A stretch of 64,000 bases of DNA from Bacillota bacterium. GTDB lineage: Bacteria; Bacillota; Clostridia; Oscillospirales; Acutalibacteraceae. The stretch covers positions 1 to 64,000 of the forward strand of contig JAEZCC010000035.1 in NCBI GenBank assembly GCA_023412715.1, written 5' to 3'. The position numbers and the translations under genes are program-made. The notes beneath the pieces are model-generated. The model had not been told where the DNA came from and searched no databases. It was given only the letters and a program-made list of their open reading frames with translations. This document shows, in pieces, positions 39,202 to 48,091 of the stretch (its first letter is position 1; each line of letters begins with the position of its first letter).

Positions 39202-41256
39202 CTACCGGCAGCAGGTCATGCCGCCGCCCGCGGAGACATAGCCCTGCGCTTCCTGCTGAATGGCGTTCCGGTCGATTTTATTGATGTCGTCCACCACTTT
39301 GACGTAGCCGCGCAGCATCCCCATGCCGCACTGGAACGAAAAATCGGACTGCGGGGTAATCTGCGGCGTGGAGGTCTGGCTGCCCAGGTCGATCTGCCCG
39401 TTCAGCTCCGGGAAAACCACATATTCGTTGCAGGAAGAAAGCTGCGAAACCTTGAAATTGATTTTTGCGGGGACGCCCTTCTGAAGCACGAGGATGGCGG
39501 GCGAGTAGCCGCTGCCGTCCACCGTGACCGTGACGCTCTGCCCGCCGCCGCTGACCGTCGCGACGCCGAGCGCACCCGCGGCGCTTTCGGACGACGCCTG
39601 CTGCCCCCCGGCCGCCGGGACCGTCTTCGAGACGTCGTCGACGACCGAGATCGTGCTTGTGATCATGCCCATAGAGCAGGTGTAGGTGACGGTGCCCGTC
39701 TGCTGCGGCGTGAAATCGATCTCATTGTCGCCCGGGCTAAGCGTCTTCGAAACGCCGTACTGCGGAATCGTCACGGTGCCGTTGCACCCGTTGATCGCGC
39801 TTTCGTCCGCATGGATCGTCCACTTCACGCGGACGCCCTTCTGCACGGTGATGGGGGCGTAGCTGTTCGGCTGAAGCTGCGTCGTCACGGTCTGCACGCC
39901 GTCCTGCACGACGGCCACGTTCCCGGCCGCCGCGGCCTTTGCGGAAAAGGCGCCCGCAAAGCTGATGCCCGAAAGCGAAAATCCGCGATTCAGCATGACG
40001 ATGCCGAGGAACATGACGAGCACCGCGCTGACGCGCATCATCTTATGGGTGAATTTTCCGCTCAGAAAAGAGCTGACGGCCCCGAAGCCGAACATCAGGG
40101 GCACGGTGCCGATGCTGAAAGCGAACATTGCCAGCGCCCCCTTTACGGGGCTGCCCGTGCCGAGCGCGTAGATCTGCATAGCCTGCAGCGGGCCGCAGGG
40201 CATCAGGCCGTTGAGCAGGCCGATATAGAACGGCCCGCGGTTCGTCCCGCCCGCGTAGAGCTTTCTGCCGACGAACTTCGGCATGTGGGGGGTGATCCTG
40301 CGCAGCCATGGGAAGACGTTCAGCATGTTAAGCCCCATCAGCACCATGAAGATCCCCGCGGCAATGGCGACGACGCCCTGCGCCGTGCCGGAAAAGCTGA
40401 CGACGGAGCCGAGCGCGCCGACAATGCCGCCGACCGCCGTATAAGAGAGCACGCGCCCCGCGTTGTAAAGGACGCTCGGTTTCAGCTTTGCCCAGCTGCC
40501 GCCGCTCTTCGTGTCCCGGTAAGAGACCGCCTGCGAAAGGTTGATGCCGCCGCACATGGCGACGCAGTGCAGGGAGGTGATGAGGCCCACCACGAACAGG
40601 ATGCCGTAGCCCATGTTCTGGTTGATGCTCGGCATGAAGCTGAAGCCGACGGTGTTTTTGACAATCAGGTACCCGGCCAGCAGAATGATGCCGATGCCAA
40701 GGATCTGATTGATCGGCATTTTTTCCGCTTTCCGATCGGAGCCCGACGGCTGCCGGCCGTTGGGCTGATTGAGGACCGTGTAGTCCAGCTTTTCAATGAT
40801 TTCAACAATCCGGCCGAGAGAAATTACCTGCGGGTCGTACCCGACCTTCGCGGTGCCGTCGGCAAAGCTCACCTTTGCCTCGAGGACGCCCTCCGTCTTT
40901 TTCAGGCGGTTTTCGATCCGCATTTCGCAGCTTACGCAGGTCATGCCGCCTATCCGCAGCACCTTCCGCCGGATGGTCCGGGAACGGTCCCCGGCCGGCT
41001 GCGTTTGCGGCGGGGCGGAAACGGGTTCCGGAGGATTTTCCGAGGGGACATACCCGGCGCGGCGGACTGCTTCCAGCACCGACCCGATTTTCACCCGGCC
41101 GGGATCGTAGGAAAATACGACGTTCGACTTCGCAAGGCTTGCCCTCGCCCCGGTGACGCCGTCCATCGCGTTCAGGGCGTCTTCGACCGCCTTCGCGCTG
41201 GAATCCACCATCATTCCCTGAACCCACAGCTCTTTTGCGACCCATTGTATGGCCAT
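39202..41256 (-). CDS. Multidomain copper-handling membrane protein (HMA-HMA-DsbD/SafE-like-cupredoxin x2)
   Basis: A 684-residue fusion. An N-terminal HMA-like domain (about 8-70) lacks CxxC; a second HMA domain (about 98-160) has MTCVSC at 105-110. Next is a six- to seven-segment DsbD_2/TauE-SafE-type membrane part with SLHCVAMCGG and NGLMPCGPLQAMQ, each carrying a membrane Cys. The C-terminal third holds two cupredoxin-like repeats, each ending in a Cys-Met pair (YTCSMGM and FQCGMGM), and the protein ends GMTCCR. The likely role is moving and binding copper across the membrane; the chemistry is inferred. GAGGAG precedes the ATG. No copper ATPase or CsoR gene is adjacent. Confidence 0.85.
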   Translation of the reverse strand: MAIQWVAKELWVQGMMVDSSAKAVEDALNAMDGVTGARASLAKSNVVFSYDPGRVKIGSVLEAVRRAGYVPSENPPEPVSAPPQTQPAGDRSRTIRRKVLRIGGMTCVSCEMRIENRLKKTEGVLEAKVSFADGTAKVGYDPQVISLGRIVEIIEKLDYTVLNQPNGRQPSGSDRKAEKMPINQILGIGIILLAGYLIVKNTVGFSFMPSINQNMGYGILFVVGLITSLHCVAMCGGINLSQAVSYRDTKSGGSWAKLKPSVLYNAGRVLSYTAVGGIVGALGSVVSFSGTAQGVVAIAAGIFMVLMGLNMLNVFPWLRRITPHMPKFVGRKLYAGGTNRGPFYIGLLNGLMPCGPLQAMQIYALGTGSPVKGALAMFAFSIGTVPLMFGFGAVSSFLSGKFTHKMMRVSAVLVMFLGIVMLNRGFSLSGISFAGAFSAKAAAAGNVAVVQDGVQTVTTQLQPNSYAPITVQKGVRVKWTIHADESAINGCNGTVTIPQYGVSKTLSPGDNEIDFTPQQTGTVTYTCSMGMITSTISVVDDVSKTVPAAGGQQASSESAAGALGVATVSGGGQSVTVTVDGSGYSPAILVLQKGVPAKINFKVSQLSSCNEYVVFPELNGQIDLGSQTSTPQITPQSDFSFQCGMGMLRGYVKVVDDINKIDRNAIQQEAQGYVSAGGGMTCCR

Positions 41257-41388
41257 TGTCTCACACTCCTCGCAGGGGAATACGGTCTGCGGCGGCCTGT
41301 TCCGCCGCCGCTGTTTACGATTTTATCCGCCGGATGTGTAGATTTGATGAAGATCGTTCAAACCGAGGCCGCCGCGGCGCGAAGCGTA

Positions 41389-41422
41389 CAAAAATGCCGT
41401 TTCCCGCAGCGGGAAACGGCAT
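41389..41422 (-). terminator. Intrinsic terminator after the MFS gene
   Basis: Minus-strand 14-bp near-loopless stem (ATGCCGTTTCCCGC, 41394-41407 with 41409-41422) followed by TTTTTGT. A second GC-rich hairpin lies at about 41437-41463. Together they end the MFS transcript ahead of the copper protein gene; 41257-41538 holds no gene. Confidence 0.8.
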
Positions 41423-41538
41423 AAAGCGCGAAGACAGGGACCGCAGTTCTGCGGCCCCGTCCCAAAAAGAAATTTTTTCAAGGCAGCGGCGCGCGCAGCT
41501 TTACGGCGCCGAAAGTCCGGCCGCGGTCACGGGCGTTC

Positions 41539-42750
41539 CTACCGCCGCCATGCACGGTCCGCGCGGTTGACGGCCCCCATGGAAAGCACGCCCAGCGCCA
41601 TGACGCCCGCCACGCACAGCCACGCCCCGCGAAAATCCACGCTTTTCAGCAGCCGGCCCATCAGCATGGGGGAAAGCGCGCTGCCGGTGCCGGAAACAAT
41701 GGTGGTCAGCGAATTGACGCGGCCCAGGTGCGTCTGCGGCGTGCGCAGCGCGATAAAGCTATTGGTGTTGATAGTGACCAGAATTTCCCCCAGCGTCAGC
41801 ACGACGGCCGCCGCGTAAAACAGCAGGGGCCACCGCATGTCGACCGAAAACATCAGAAACGAAATCAGGTAGAGTATTCCCCCGGCCGCAATGACGTGCG
41901 CGGAAGCAAACCGCTGCGTCGAATGCGTGAGCACCGGCGTAAGCAGAATGACGCAGACGGCGTTGATGCTCACGGTGAAGCTGTAGAGCAGAGGACCGCG
42001 ATCCCCGCCGAACAGCCCCGCCGTCTGCAGCGGCAGAAGAAAGCTCCACTGCATATAGCACAGGTAATACAGCAGCAGCGCCGCAGAAAACACCTGCAGC
42101 ACGGGGACCCGCCGCAGGACCTCCCAGAGGGACTGCCGGGGCGCGTCCGCCTGCGCGGATTCCTTCGGCGCGACGGCCGGGGTCGCCGGCAGAAGCAGCG
42201 CGGTGATTCCCGTTGCGGCAAGCGTCGTGACCGCGTCCAGCACGAAAAGCAGCGTGAGGTTCCCGAACAGCAGCCCCGAGAGAATGGGCCCCACCGTAAA
42301 GCCCAGGTTCATGCCGAGGTAGTTGAGGGAATAGGCGGAATTTATCTTTTCCGCCGGCGTGATGGCCGCCACAATGCTGTTGAAGGCGGCGGACGCGCCG
42401 GAATACAGGCAGGCCGCCAGCGCAATCAGCATGGCCGTCGTCAGCGAGGGCCGCAGGCAGGCGCAGACAAGGTACATCAGCGCGCCGAGCGTGTCGAACA
42501 GAATCACCACGCGCTTGCCGCCGATCCGGTCGCAGAGCCACCCGCCCAGCATGATGAACGGCGGCTGCGCGGCGATAAACAGCGTTGTGAACAGGCCCGC
42601 CCGCTCTTTGGAAAAACCCAGCCGCTCGGTCAGAATCAGCGCGAGCAGCGGCATGACGACGTTGCCCAGATTGTTGACGACGCGCGACAGAAACAGCACG
42701 TAGTCGCCCCGCGGCAGCCCCCGGTAAACGGGAAAAAGCTTCTGGAACAT
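41539..42750 (-). CDS. Major facilitator superfamily transporter
   Basis: A 403-residue polytopic membrane protein with about 12 hydrophobic segments and the MFS loop GGWLCDRIGGKRVVILFD between TM2 and TM3. It resembles drug/multidrug and sugar-efflux type MFS carriers; the substrate cannot be told. Start chosen at ATG 42750 with GGGAGG 7 bases upstream; the longer frame begins in the 5' leader. It has its own promoter, so it is not simply part of the MerR transcript. Confidence 0.9.
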   Translation of the reverse strand: MFQKLFPVYRGLPRGDYVLFLSRVVNNLGNVVMPLLALILTERLGFSKERAGLFTTLFIAAQPPFIMLGGWLCDRIGGKRVVILFDTLGALMYLVCACLRPSLTTAMLIALAACLYSGASAAFNSIVAAITPAEKINSAYSLNYLGMNLGFTVGPILSGLLFGNLTLLFVLDAVTTLAATGITALLLPATPAVAPKESAQADAPRQSLWEVLRRVPVLQVFSAALLLYYLCYMQWSFLLPLQTAGLFGGDRGPLLYSFTVSINAVCVILLTPVLTHSTQRFASAHVIAAGGILYLISFLMFSVDMRWPLLFYAAAVVLTLGEILVTINTNSFIALRTPQTHLGRVNSLTTIVSGTGSALSPMLMGRLLKSVDFRGAWLCVAGVMALGVLSMGAVNRADRAWRR

Positions 42751-42889
42751 CGGAACCTCCCGTCCGCGGCCGACGCCGCCCGCCCCCGCCGCACGGCGCG
42801 GCTCCGCATCCTCCGGGCGGCTCTGCAGAGGGCCCGGGGATACGGGGAGGCATTTTTCAGAATGATGCCGGTAAAACGGCATTTCTGTA

Positions 42890-42918
42890 ATTATATTCCC
42901 TTATGCGGCGCAATGCAA
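42890..42918 (-). promoter_or_regulatory. Promoter of the MFS gene
   Basis: Minus-strand TTGCAT (42913-42918), 17-bp spacer, TATAAT (42890-42895). The leader of about 130 bases contains a small hairpin near 42868-42883. Confidence 0.65.
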
Positions 42919-42948
42919 TGGAAACGACGCGCCCGGGCTCCGCCGCCG

Positions 42949-43344
42949 TCACACCGTGCGGTTCGAATTGCAGTAGTCGACGTACTGCGAGGTAAAGCAC
43001 TCGATTTTCTTCGTCACCTTCCGCAGCTGGGCCTGCATGGTCTCGAGCCGCTTTTCCACATTCTTTTTATGCTCCGCCAGCATTTCGCAGCGCTGCTTCA
43101 GCGTTTCGTCCCCCTGCCTGCTCAGGTCGACGAATTCCCGGATCTGCCGGATCGGCATCCCCGTGCTTTTGAGGCAGCAGATCAGGCCGATCCAGTCGAT
43201 GTCCTCTTCCGAAAAACGCCGGATGCCGCCCTCGCTCCGGCCGACGGAGGGCAGAAGGCCCTCTTTCTCATAATAGCGAAGGGTATACTCCGGAAGGCTC
43301 GTCCTGCTCGACACCTGTTTGATTGTATAATACACACTGAACAT
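42949..43344 (-). CDS. MerR-family regulator, AdhR/NmlR-like
   Basis: A 131-residue regulator: winged-helix DNA-binding domain (YTIKQVSSRTSLPEYTLRYYEKEGLLP) and a coiled-coil dimer helix (about 75-115). Cys56-Cys57 (GLICCLKS) lie in the region of the single redox-active Cys of Bacillus AdhR, which senses aldehydes by thiol alkylation. It is divergent from an aldo/keto reductase and iron alcohol dehydrogenase; their promoter has the inverted repeat CTTAAAG-N4-CTTTAAG in a 19-bp spacer, the site described for AdhR. Control of an aldehyde-detoxification operon is therefore a well-supported inference. Confidence 0.88.
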   Translation of the reverse strand: MFSVYYTIKQVSSRTSLPEYTLRYYEKEGLLPSVGRSEGGIRRFSEEDIDWIGLICCLKSTGMPIRQIREFVDLSRQGDETLKQRCEMLAEHKKNVEKRLETMQAQLRKVTKKIECFTSQYVDYCNSNRTV

Positions 43345-43371
43345 CTCCCGCCCATTTTTTTAAGTTATGTC

Positions 43372-43402
43372 TTGACTTAAAGTGAGCTTTAAGTCTTATA
43401 CT
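43372..43402 (+). promoter_or_regulatory. MerR-type promoter/operator of the aldo/keto reductase operon
   Basis: Plus-strand TTGACT (43372-43377) and TATACT (43397-43402) are 19 bp apart, the stretched spacing that needs MerR-type untwisting. A perfect dyad with 9-bp arms and 4-bp centre (43374-43395; core CTTAAAG-N4-CTTTAAG) fills the spacer. Confidence 0.9.
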
Positions 43403-43469
43403 TGTATTATAAAAGCGAAACGGTCAGCTTTCAAGACATTGATTTTATCTTGGTAAGGAGTGTGTAAAA

Positions 43470-44387
43470 TTGAAAACGATGAAACTCGGGAAGTCCGGCC
43501 TCGAAGTGCCGGTGATTGCGGTCGGCTGCATGCGCATCAGCTCGCTGGACAAAGCCGGGGCCGAAGCCTTCGTGCAGACCGCCCTGGAAGAGGGGCTGAA
43601 CTTTTTCGACCATGCGGACATTTACGCGGACGGGGCCTGCGAACAGAAATTTGCCGAAGCCATCCATATGAACGACGACATCCGCGAAAGAATCATTCTC
43701 CAGTCCAAATGCGGCATCCGCAAAGGGATGTACGACTTTTCGAAGCAGCACATCCTCGAGGCCGTCGACGGCAGCCTGAAGCGCCTGAAAACCGATTACC
43801 TCGACGTGCTGCTTCTGCACCGCCCGGACGCGCTGATGGAGCCGGAAGAGGTCGCGGAAGCCTTCAATATTCTGAAAAATTCCGGCAAGGTCCGCAATTT
43901 CGGCGTCTCGAACCAGAAGCCGATGCAGATTGAGCTGCTGAAAAAGTCCGTGGCGCAGCCGCTCGTCGCAAACCAGCTGCAGCTGAGCATCACCAACGCC
44001 AATATGATCTCGAACGGCATCAACGTGAACACGGAAAATCCGTCCGCCGTCGACCGGGACGGGAGCATCCTCGACTACTGCCGCCTGAACGGCATCACCA
44101 TCCAGGCGTGGTCGCCGTTCCAGTACGGATTCTTCGAGGGCGTGTTCCTCGGCAGCGACAAATTTCCGGAGCTGAACCGCGCAATCGACGGCATTGCGGC
44201 AAAGCACAGCGTGTCGAACACGACCGTCGCGCTGGCGTGGATCCTGCGGCACCCGGCGCATATCCAGGCCATCACCGGCACCATGAACACCGGCAGGCTG
44301 AAGGACTGCGCAAAAGCGGCCGGCCTCGAGCTGACGCGCGAGGAATGGTACGAAATTTACCGCGCCGCCGGCAACCAGATTCCGTAA
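43470..44387 (+). CDS. Aldo/keto reductase
   Basis: A 305-residue NAD(P)H-dependent TIM-barrel reductase. Catalytic tetrad candidates are D and Y in FFDHADIYADG (about 48-56), K in LQSKCGI and H in VLLLHRPDAL. The C-terminal part (VALAWILRHPAHIQAITGTM) belongs to the YdhF-like AKR group. TTG 43470 is the likely start, nine bases from AAGGAG; ATG 43479 is too far. It is the first gene of the MerR-controlled operon and should reduce reactive aldehydes or ketones. Confidence 0.92.
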   Translation: MKTMKLGKSGLEVPVIAVGCMRISSLDKAGAEAFVQTALEEGLNFFDHADIYADGACEQKFAEAIHMNDDIRERIILQSKCGIRKGMYDFSKQHILEAVDGSLKRLKTDYLDVLLLHRPDALMEPEEVAEAFNILKNSGKVRNFGVSNQKPMQIELLKKSVAQPLVANQLQLSITNANMISNGINVNTENPSAVDRDGSILDYCRLNGITIQAWSPFQYGFFEGVFLGSDKFPELNRAIDGIAAKHSVSNTTVALAWILRHPAHIQAITGTMNTGRLKDCAKAAGLELTREEWYEIYRAAGNQIP

Positions 44388-44432
44388 TCCGGCGGCACGG
44401 CCTTCCGGCAGAAAAGATAAGGAGATGCTGTT

Positions 44433-45602
44433 ATGGGTTTCAACTATTATATTCCGACAAGAATTTTATTCGGCAGGGGCCAGCTTTCCCGCCTGCACGA
44501 GCAGAAGCTTCCCGGCAGAAAAGCGCTGATTGTCACCTCCGCCGGCCAGTCCGTCAAGCGCAGCGGCTACCTCGCCAGGCTGGAAAAAGAGCTTGACCTC
44601 GCGGGGGTTTCGCACGCGCTGTTCGACAAGATCCGCCCCAACCCCGTAAAAAGCCATGTGATGGAAGGCGCGCGCTTCGCCAGGGCGGAGGGCTGCGATT
44701 TCGTGATTGGCCTCGGGGGCGGCAGCAGCATTGATTCCGCAAAAGCCATCGCCGTGATGGCGGTCAATGAAGGGGATTACTGGGACTACGTCGCCGGCGG
44801 CACCGGCAAAGGAAAGCCCGTGCCGAACGATCCGCTGCCGATTGTCGCCGTCACGACGACCGCCGGCACCGGGACGGAAGCCGACCCGTGGACGGTCACC
44901 ACCAAAGAGGACACCAACGAAAAAATCGGGTTCGGCTACGAAAAGACCTTCCCGACCCTGTCCGTAGTGGACCCGGAGCTGATGACGACCGTGCCGGCCA
45001 GCCTGACGGCCTTTCAGGGGTTCGACGCGCTCTTCCACAGCACGGAGGGCTACCTGAACGTCACGGCGTACCCGGTCAGCGACCTTTACGCGCTCAAAAG
45101 CATCGAGCTGATCGGCCGCAGCCTTGCGGACGCGGTCGCCGACGGCTCGAACGCGGAGGCGAGAAGCGACGTCGCGCTGGCGAACACGCTGGCGGGCATG
45201 GTGGAGTCCACCTCCGGCTGCATTTCGGAGCACGCCATCGAGCACGCCATGAGCGCCCTCCACCCCAACCTGCCGCACGGCGCGGGGCTCATCATGATCA
45301 GCCTCGCGTACTACAAGAAGCTGGCGCAGAGCGGCAAATGCGGCGCCCGCATGACGCAGATGGCAAAAACGCTCGGCAGGGCGGACGCTTCGTCGGCCGC
45401 GGATTTTGTCGCGTGCCTTAAAGACCTGCAGAAGCGCTGCAGCGTCGATCGGCTGAAAATGAGCGACTACGGCATCACGAAGGCGGAGTTCCCGGCGCTG
45501 CTGAAAAACTCGAGGGAAAACATGGGAAAGCTTTACGACGTCGACCCGGTCACGCTTTCGGATGCCGACGTGCTCGACATCCTCGAAAAATCCTACCGGT
45601 GA
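44433..45602 (+). CDS. Iron-containing alcohol dehydrogenase (group III)
   Basis: A 389-residue NAD(P)-dependent dehydrogenase. GLGGGSSIDSAKAIAV is the nucleotide site, TTAGTGTEADPWTV and the later His residues (SEHAIEHAMSALHPNLPHGAGL) form the metal site. It resembles clostridial butanol/lactaldehyde dehydrogenases. It lies 45 bp after the aldo/keto reductase with AAGGAGATG upstream, in the same AdhR-type operon. It probably reduces aldehydes to alcohols; aldehydes from the class II aldolase pathway could also be substrates. Confidence 0.94.
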   Translation: MGFNYYIPTRILFGRGQLSRLHEQKLPGRKALIVTSAGQSVKRSGYLARLEKELDLAGVSHALFDKIRPNPVKSHVMEGARFARAEGCDFVIGLGGGSSIDSAKAIAVMAVNEGDYWDYVAGGTGKGKPVPNDPLPIVAVTTTAGTGTEADPWTVTTKEDTNEKIGFGYEKTFPTLSVVDPELMTTVPASLTAFQGFDALFHSTEGYLNVTAYPVSDLYALKSIELIGRSLADAVADGSNAEARSDVALANTLAGMVESTSGCISEHAIEHAMSALHPNLPHGAGLIMISLAYYKKLAQSGKCGARMTQMAKTLGRADASSAADFVACLKDLQKRCSVDRLKMSDYGITKAEFPALLKNSRENMGKLYDVDPVTLSDADVLDILEKSYR

Positions 45603-45603
45603 A

Positions 45604-45632
45604 TTGACACGCCCGCCGATCCGTGATAAGAT
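45604..45632 (+). promoter_or_regulatory. Promoter of the thiamine operon
   Basis: TTGACA (45604-45609), 17-bp spacer, TAAGAT (45627-45632), starting 2 bp after the dehydrogenase stop codon. The transcript start is near 45639, just before the first TPP aptamer. Confidence 0.75.
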
Positions 45633-45647
45633 AGACAAAACCAAATA

Positions 45648-45730
45648 CTTGCGGGGGAACTCGAAAGAGTTGAGAAGGCTGAAACCTGACCCTTTGAACC
45701 TGTCAGCTAACACTGGCGTAGGGAAGCAAT
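45648..45730 (+). ncRNA. TPP riboswitch 1 (THI element)
   Basis: The conserved core is clear: CGGGGGAACTC, TTGAGA, ACCCTTTGAACCTGT-like segment and CTGGCGTAGGGAAGC. TTGC (45649-45652) and GCAA (45726-45729) can close stem P1. It is followed by its own terminator at 45752-45787. Confidence 0.96.
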
Positions 45731-45751
45731 CCACTAATTTCATCAGAAACG

Positions 45752-45787
45752 AGTGCCTTCCCCACATGGGGAAGGCACTTTTTTATT
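45752..45787 (+). terminator. Expression-platform terminator of TPP riboswitch 1
   Basis: Perfect 12-bp stem AGTGCCTTCCCC (45752-45763) with 45768-45779, loop ACAT, then a T run to 45787. The lower left arm follows the aptamer closely, consistent with TPP-dependent termination. Confidence 0.92.
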
Positions 45788-45798
45788 TGAAAACTGCA

Positions 45799-45881
45799 TA
45801 TGCGGGGGAATTCGAAAGAATTGAGAAGGCTGAAACCTGACCCTTTGAACCTGTCAGTTCACACTGGCGCAGGGAAGCAAA
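45799..45881 (+). ncRNA. TPP riboswitch 2 (THI element)
   Basis: Second complete THI core: CGGGGGAATTC, TTGAGA, CCCTTTGAACCTGT and CTGGCGCAGGGAAGC. It differs from the first mainly by compensatory changes in the helix around 45810-45822 (CTC/GAG in copy 1, TTC/GAA in copy 2), so both seem maintained by selection. Confidence 0.96.
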
Positions 45882-45891
45882 ACTTGGAAGA

Positions 45892-45928
45892 AGAAGACGC
45901 TTGCCGAACCCGGCAGGCGTCTTCTTTT
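45892..45928 (+). terminator. Expression-platform terminator of TPP riboswitch 2
   Basis: Stem AGAAGACGC (45892-45900) with GCGTCTTCT (45917-45925), extended by inner TGCCG/CGGCA pairing, then TTTT. It ends 24 bp before thiD. Confidence 0.85.
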
Positions 45929-45951
45929 CAACCGAACGAAAGGATGGTCCT

Positions 45952-46773
45952 ATGAAAAAAGTTCTGTCGATTGCAGGCTCGGACTGCAGCGGCGGCGCCG
46001 GAATCCAGGCCGACCTGAAGACCTTTGCGGCCCACGGCGTCTACGGCATGAGCGTGATTGTCTCCGTCGTCGCCGAAAACACGGCGCGGGTCATCGGTAC
46101 CCAGGACGTCGCGCCCGAAATGATCGAAAAGCAGATCGACGCCGTCTTTCAAGATATCGGCGCGGACGCGGTCAAGGTCGGCATGCTCTCCCGGTCCGCC
46201 TGCATGCGGGCCGCGGCGCGAAAGCTCAGGGAATACGGGCCTAAAAACATTGTCGTCGACCCCGTCATGGTGGCGAAAAACGGCTGCCCCCTCATGCAGC
46301 CGGACTCCGTGGACACCCTGATGCGGGAAATCCTGCCGCTGGCGGACCTGCTCACCCCGAACATTCCGGAGGCGGAAACCATCACCGGCGCGCCCATCCG
46401 TTCCGCCGAAGACATGGAGCGCGCCGCGGAGCAGATCCGGCGGCTGGGTCCCAAAGCCGTGCTGGTCAAGGGCGGGCACGCCTCGGGCGACGCGCTGGAC
46501 GTTCTGTTCGACGGCGACCGCTTTTACCGCTTCAGCGCCGAGCGCATCCCCACAAAAAACACGCACGGAACAGGCTGCACCTATTCCTCCGCCATCGCCT
46601 GCGACCTTGCGCTGGGCCTCGGCCTCGGGGAAGCGGTAAAGCAGGCCAAGGACTATGTCACCACGGCGATTCGGCACGCGCTGCCCATCGGGAAGGGCTG
46701 CGGGCCGACCAATCATTTTTACAGCCTCTACCGAAACGGGCTGCGGGAAGGAGTTCTGTCAGATGAATCATGA
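45952..46773 (+). CDS. thiD: Hydroxymethylpyrimidine/phosphomethylpyrimidine kinase
   Basis: A 273-residue ribokinase-fold kinase making HMP-PP for thiamine synthesis. SIAGSDCSGGAGIQADLKTF at the N terminus and KNTHGTGCTYSSAIACDLALG (anion hole and catalytic Asp/Cys region) near 205-225 are diagnostic. Start ATG 45952 with AAAGGA 9 bases upstream. First gene of the thi operon, directly after the tandem riboswitches; it overlaps thiC by 11 bp. Confidence 0.96.
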   Translation: MKKVLSIAGSDCSGGAGIQADLKTFAAHGVYGMSVIVSVVAENTARVIGTQDVAPEMIEKQIDAVFQDIGADAVKVGMLSRSACMRAAARKLREYGPKNIVVDPVMVAKNGCPLMQPDSVDTLMREILPLADLLTPNIPEAETITGAPIRSAEDMERAAEQIRRLGPKAVLVKGGHASGDALDVLFDGDRFYRFSAERIPTKNTHGTGCTYSSAIACDLALGLGLGEAVKQAKDYVTTAIRHALPIGKGCGPTNHFYSLYRNGLREGVLSDES

Positions 46774-48091
46774 AACACAGATGGAGGCCGCCCGGAAGGG
46801 CGCCGTCACGAAAGAGCTGGCGCAGGTTGCGGAGGACGAGGGCGTTCCGGAGCGGGAGCTTCTGCCGCTCGTGGCGTCGGGCCGGGCCGCAATTCCGGCG
46901 AACGTCCGCCATAGTTCCCTGCACCCCTATGGAATCGGCGCGGGGCTGCGGACCAAAATCAACGTCAACCTCGGCATTTCCGGCGACTGCGCCGATTACC
47001 GCGCGGAGCTGGAAAAGGTCAGACTGGCCGAAAAATTCGGCGCGGAAGCAATCATGGATCTGAGCAACTACGGCAAAACGCGGGACTTCCGGAAAAAGCT
47101 GATTGAAACGTCCCCCGCCATGATTGGCACCGTTCCGGTTTACGACGCCGTCGGATATCTGGAAAAGGACCTGAAAAGCATCACGGCGCAGGATTTTCTG
47201 AAGGTCGTGCGCGCCCACGCCGAAGAGGGCGTGGATTTCATGACCATCCACGCGGGCATGAACCGCCGCTGCGCCGAAATCTTCCTGCGGGAAAGGCGGC
47301 AGATGAACATCGTCTCGCGGGGCGGGTCGCTGCTTTTCGCGTGGATGAAGATGACGGGAAATGAAAATCCCTTTTACGAGCATTACGACGAGCTGCTCGA
47401 CATTCTGCACGAATACGACGTGACCGTCAGCCTCGGGGACGCGCTGCGCCCCGGCAGCATTGCGGACGCGACGGACGCTTCGCAGATTGCCGAGCTGACG
47501 GAGATAGGGCACCTGGTCAAACGCGCCTGGGAACGGGGCGTGCAGGCTCTTGTGGAAGGCCCCGGTCATATGGCGATGGACGAGATTGCGGCCAACATGA
47601 AGCTGGAAAAGCGCCTCTGCCACGGGGCACCCTTTTACGTGCTGGGGCCGCTCGTCACGGATGTCGCGCCCGGCTACGACCACATCACCTCCGCTATCGG
47701 CGGGGCCATCGCGGCGGCGAACGGCGCGGACTTTCTGTGCTACGTGACGCCGGCCGAGCATCTTCGCCTTCCCGACCTCGGCGACGTCAAGGAAGGGATT
47801 GTCGCCGCCAGAATCGCGGCGCACGCGGCGGACATCGCCAAAGGCGTGAAAAGCGCCCGGAAGGCCGACTGGAAAATCAGCGAGGCCCGAAGGAAGCTCG
47901 ACTGGGAGGAGATCTTCCGCTGCTCGCTGGACCCGGAAAAAGCGCGGGCGTATTTTGAAAGCGCCCCGCCGGAAGACCGGCACAGCTGCTCCATGTGCGG
48001 AAAGATGTGCGCGGTACGCACCATGAACCGGATTCTGGACGGGCTGGACGTGGAGCTGCGCGAAGAAAGAAAGCAGGGTGGAAATGCTTAG
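46763..48091 (+). CDS. thiC: Phosphomethylpyrimidine synthase
   Basis: A 442-residue radical-SAM enzyme turning aminoimidazole ribotide into HMP-P. The C-terminal cluster motif CSMCGKMC carries the Fe-S cysteines; the barrel contains GADAIMDLS-like EAIMDLSNYG, MTIHAGMNR, EGPGHMAMDEI and ITSAIGGAIAAANGADFLCYVTPAEHL. It is shorter than the E. coli protein, lacking its N-terminal extension, as in many anaerobes. Start ATG with AAGGAG 9 bases upstream, inside the end of thiD. Confidence 0.97.
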   Translation: MNHETQMEAARKGAVTKELAQVAEDEGVPERELLPLVASGRAAIPANVRHSSLHPYGIGAGLRTKINVNLGISGDCADYRAELEKVRLAEKFGAEAIMDLSNYGKTRDFRKKLIETSPAMIGTVPVYDAVGYLEKDLKSITAQDFLKVVRAHAEEGVDFMTIHAGMNRRCAEIFLRERRQMNIVSRGGSLLFAWMKMTGNENPFYEHYDELLDILHEYDVTVSLGDALRPGSIADATDASQIAELTEIGHLVKRAWERGVQALVEGPGHMAMDEIAANMKLEKRLCHGAPFYVLGPLVTDVAPGYDHITSAIGGAIAAANGADFLCYVTPAEHLRLPDLGDVKEGIVAARIAAHAADIAKGVKSARKADWKISEARRKLDWEEIFRCSLDPEKARAYFESAPPEDRHSCSMCGKMCAVRTMNRILDGLDVELREERKQGGNA

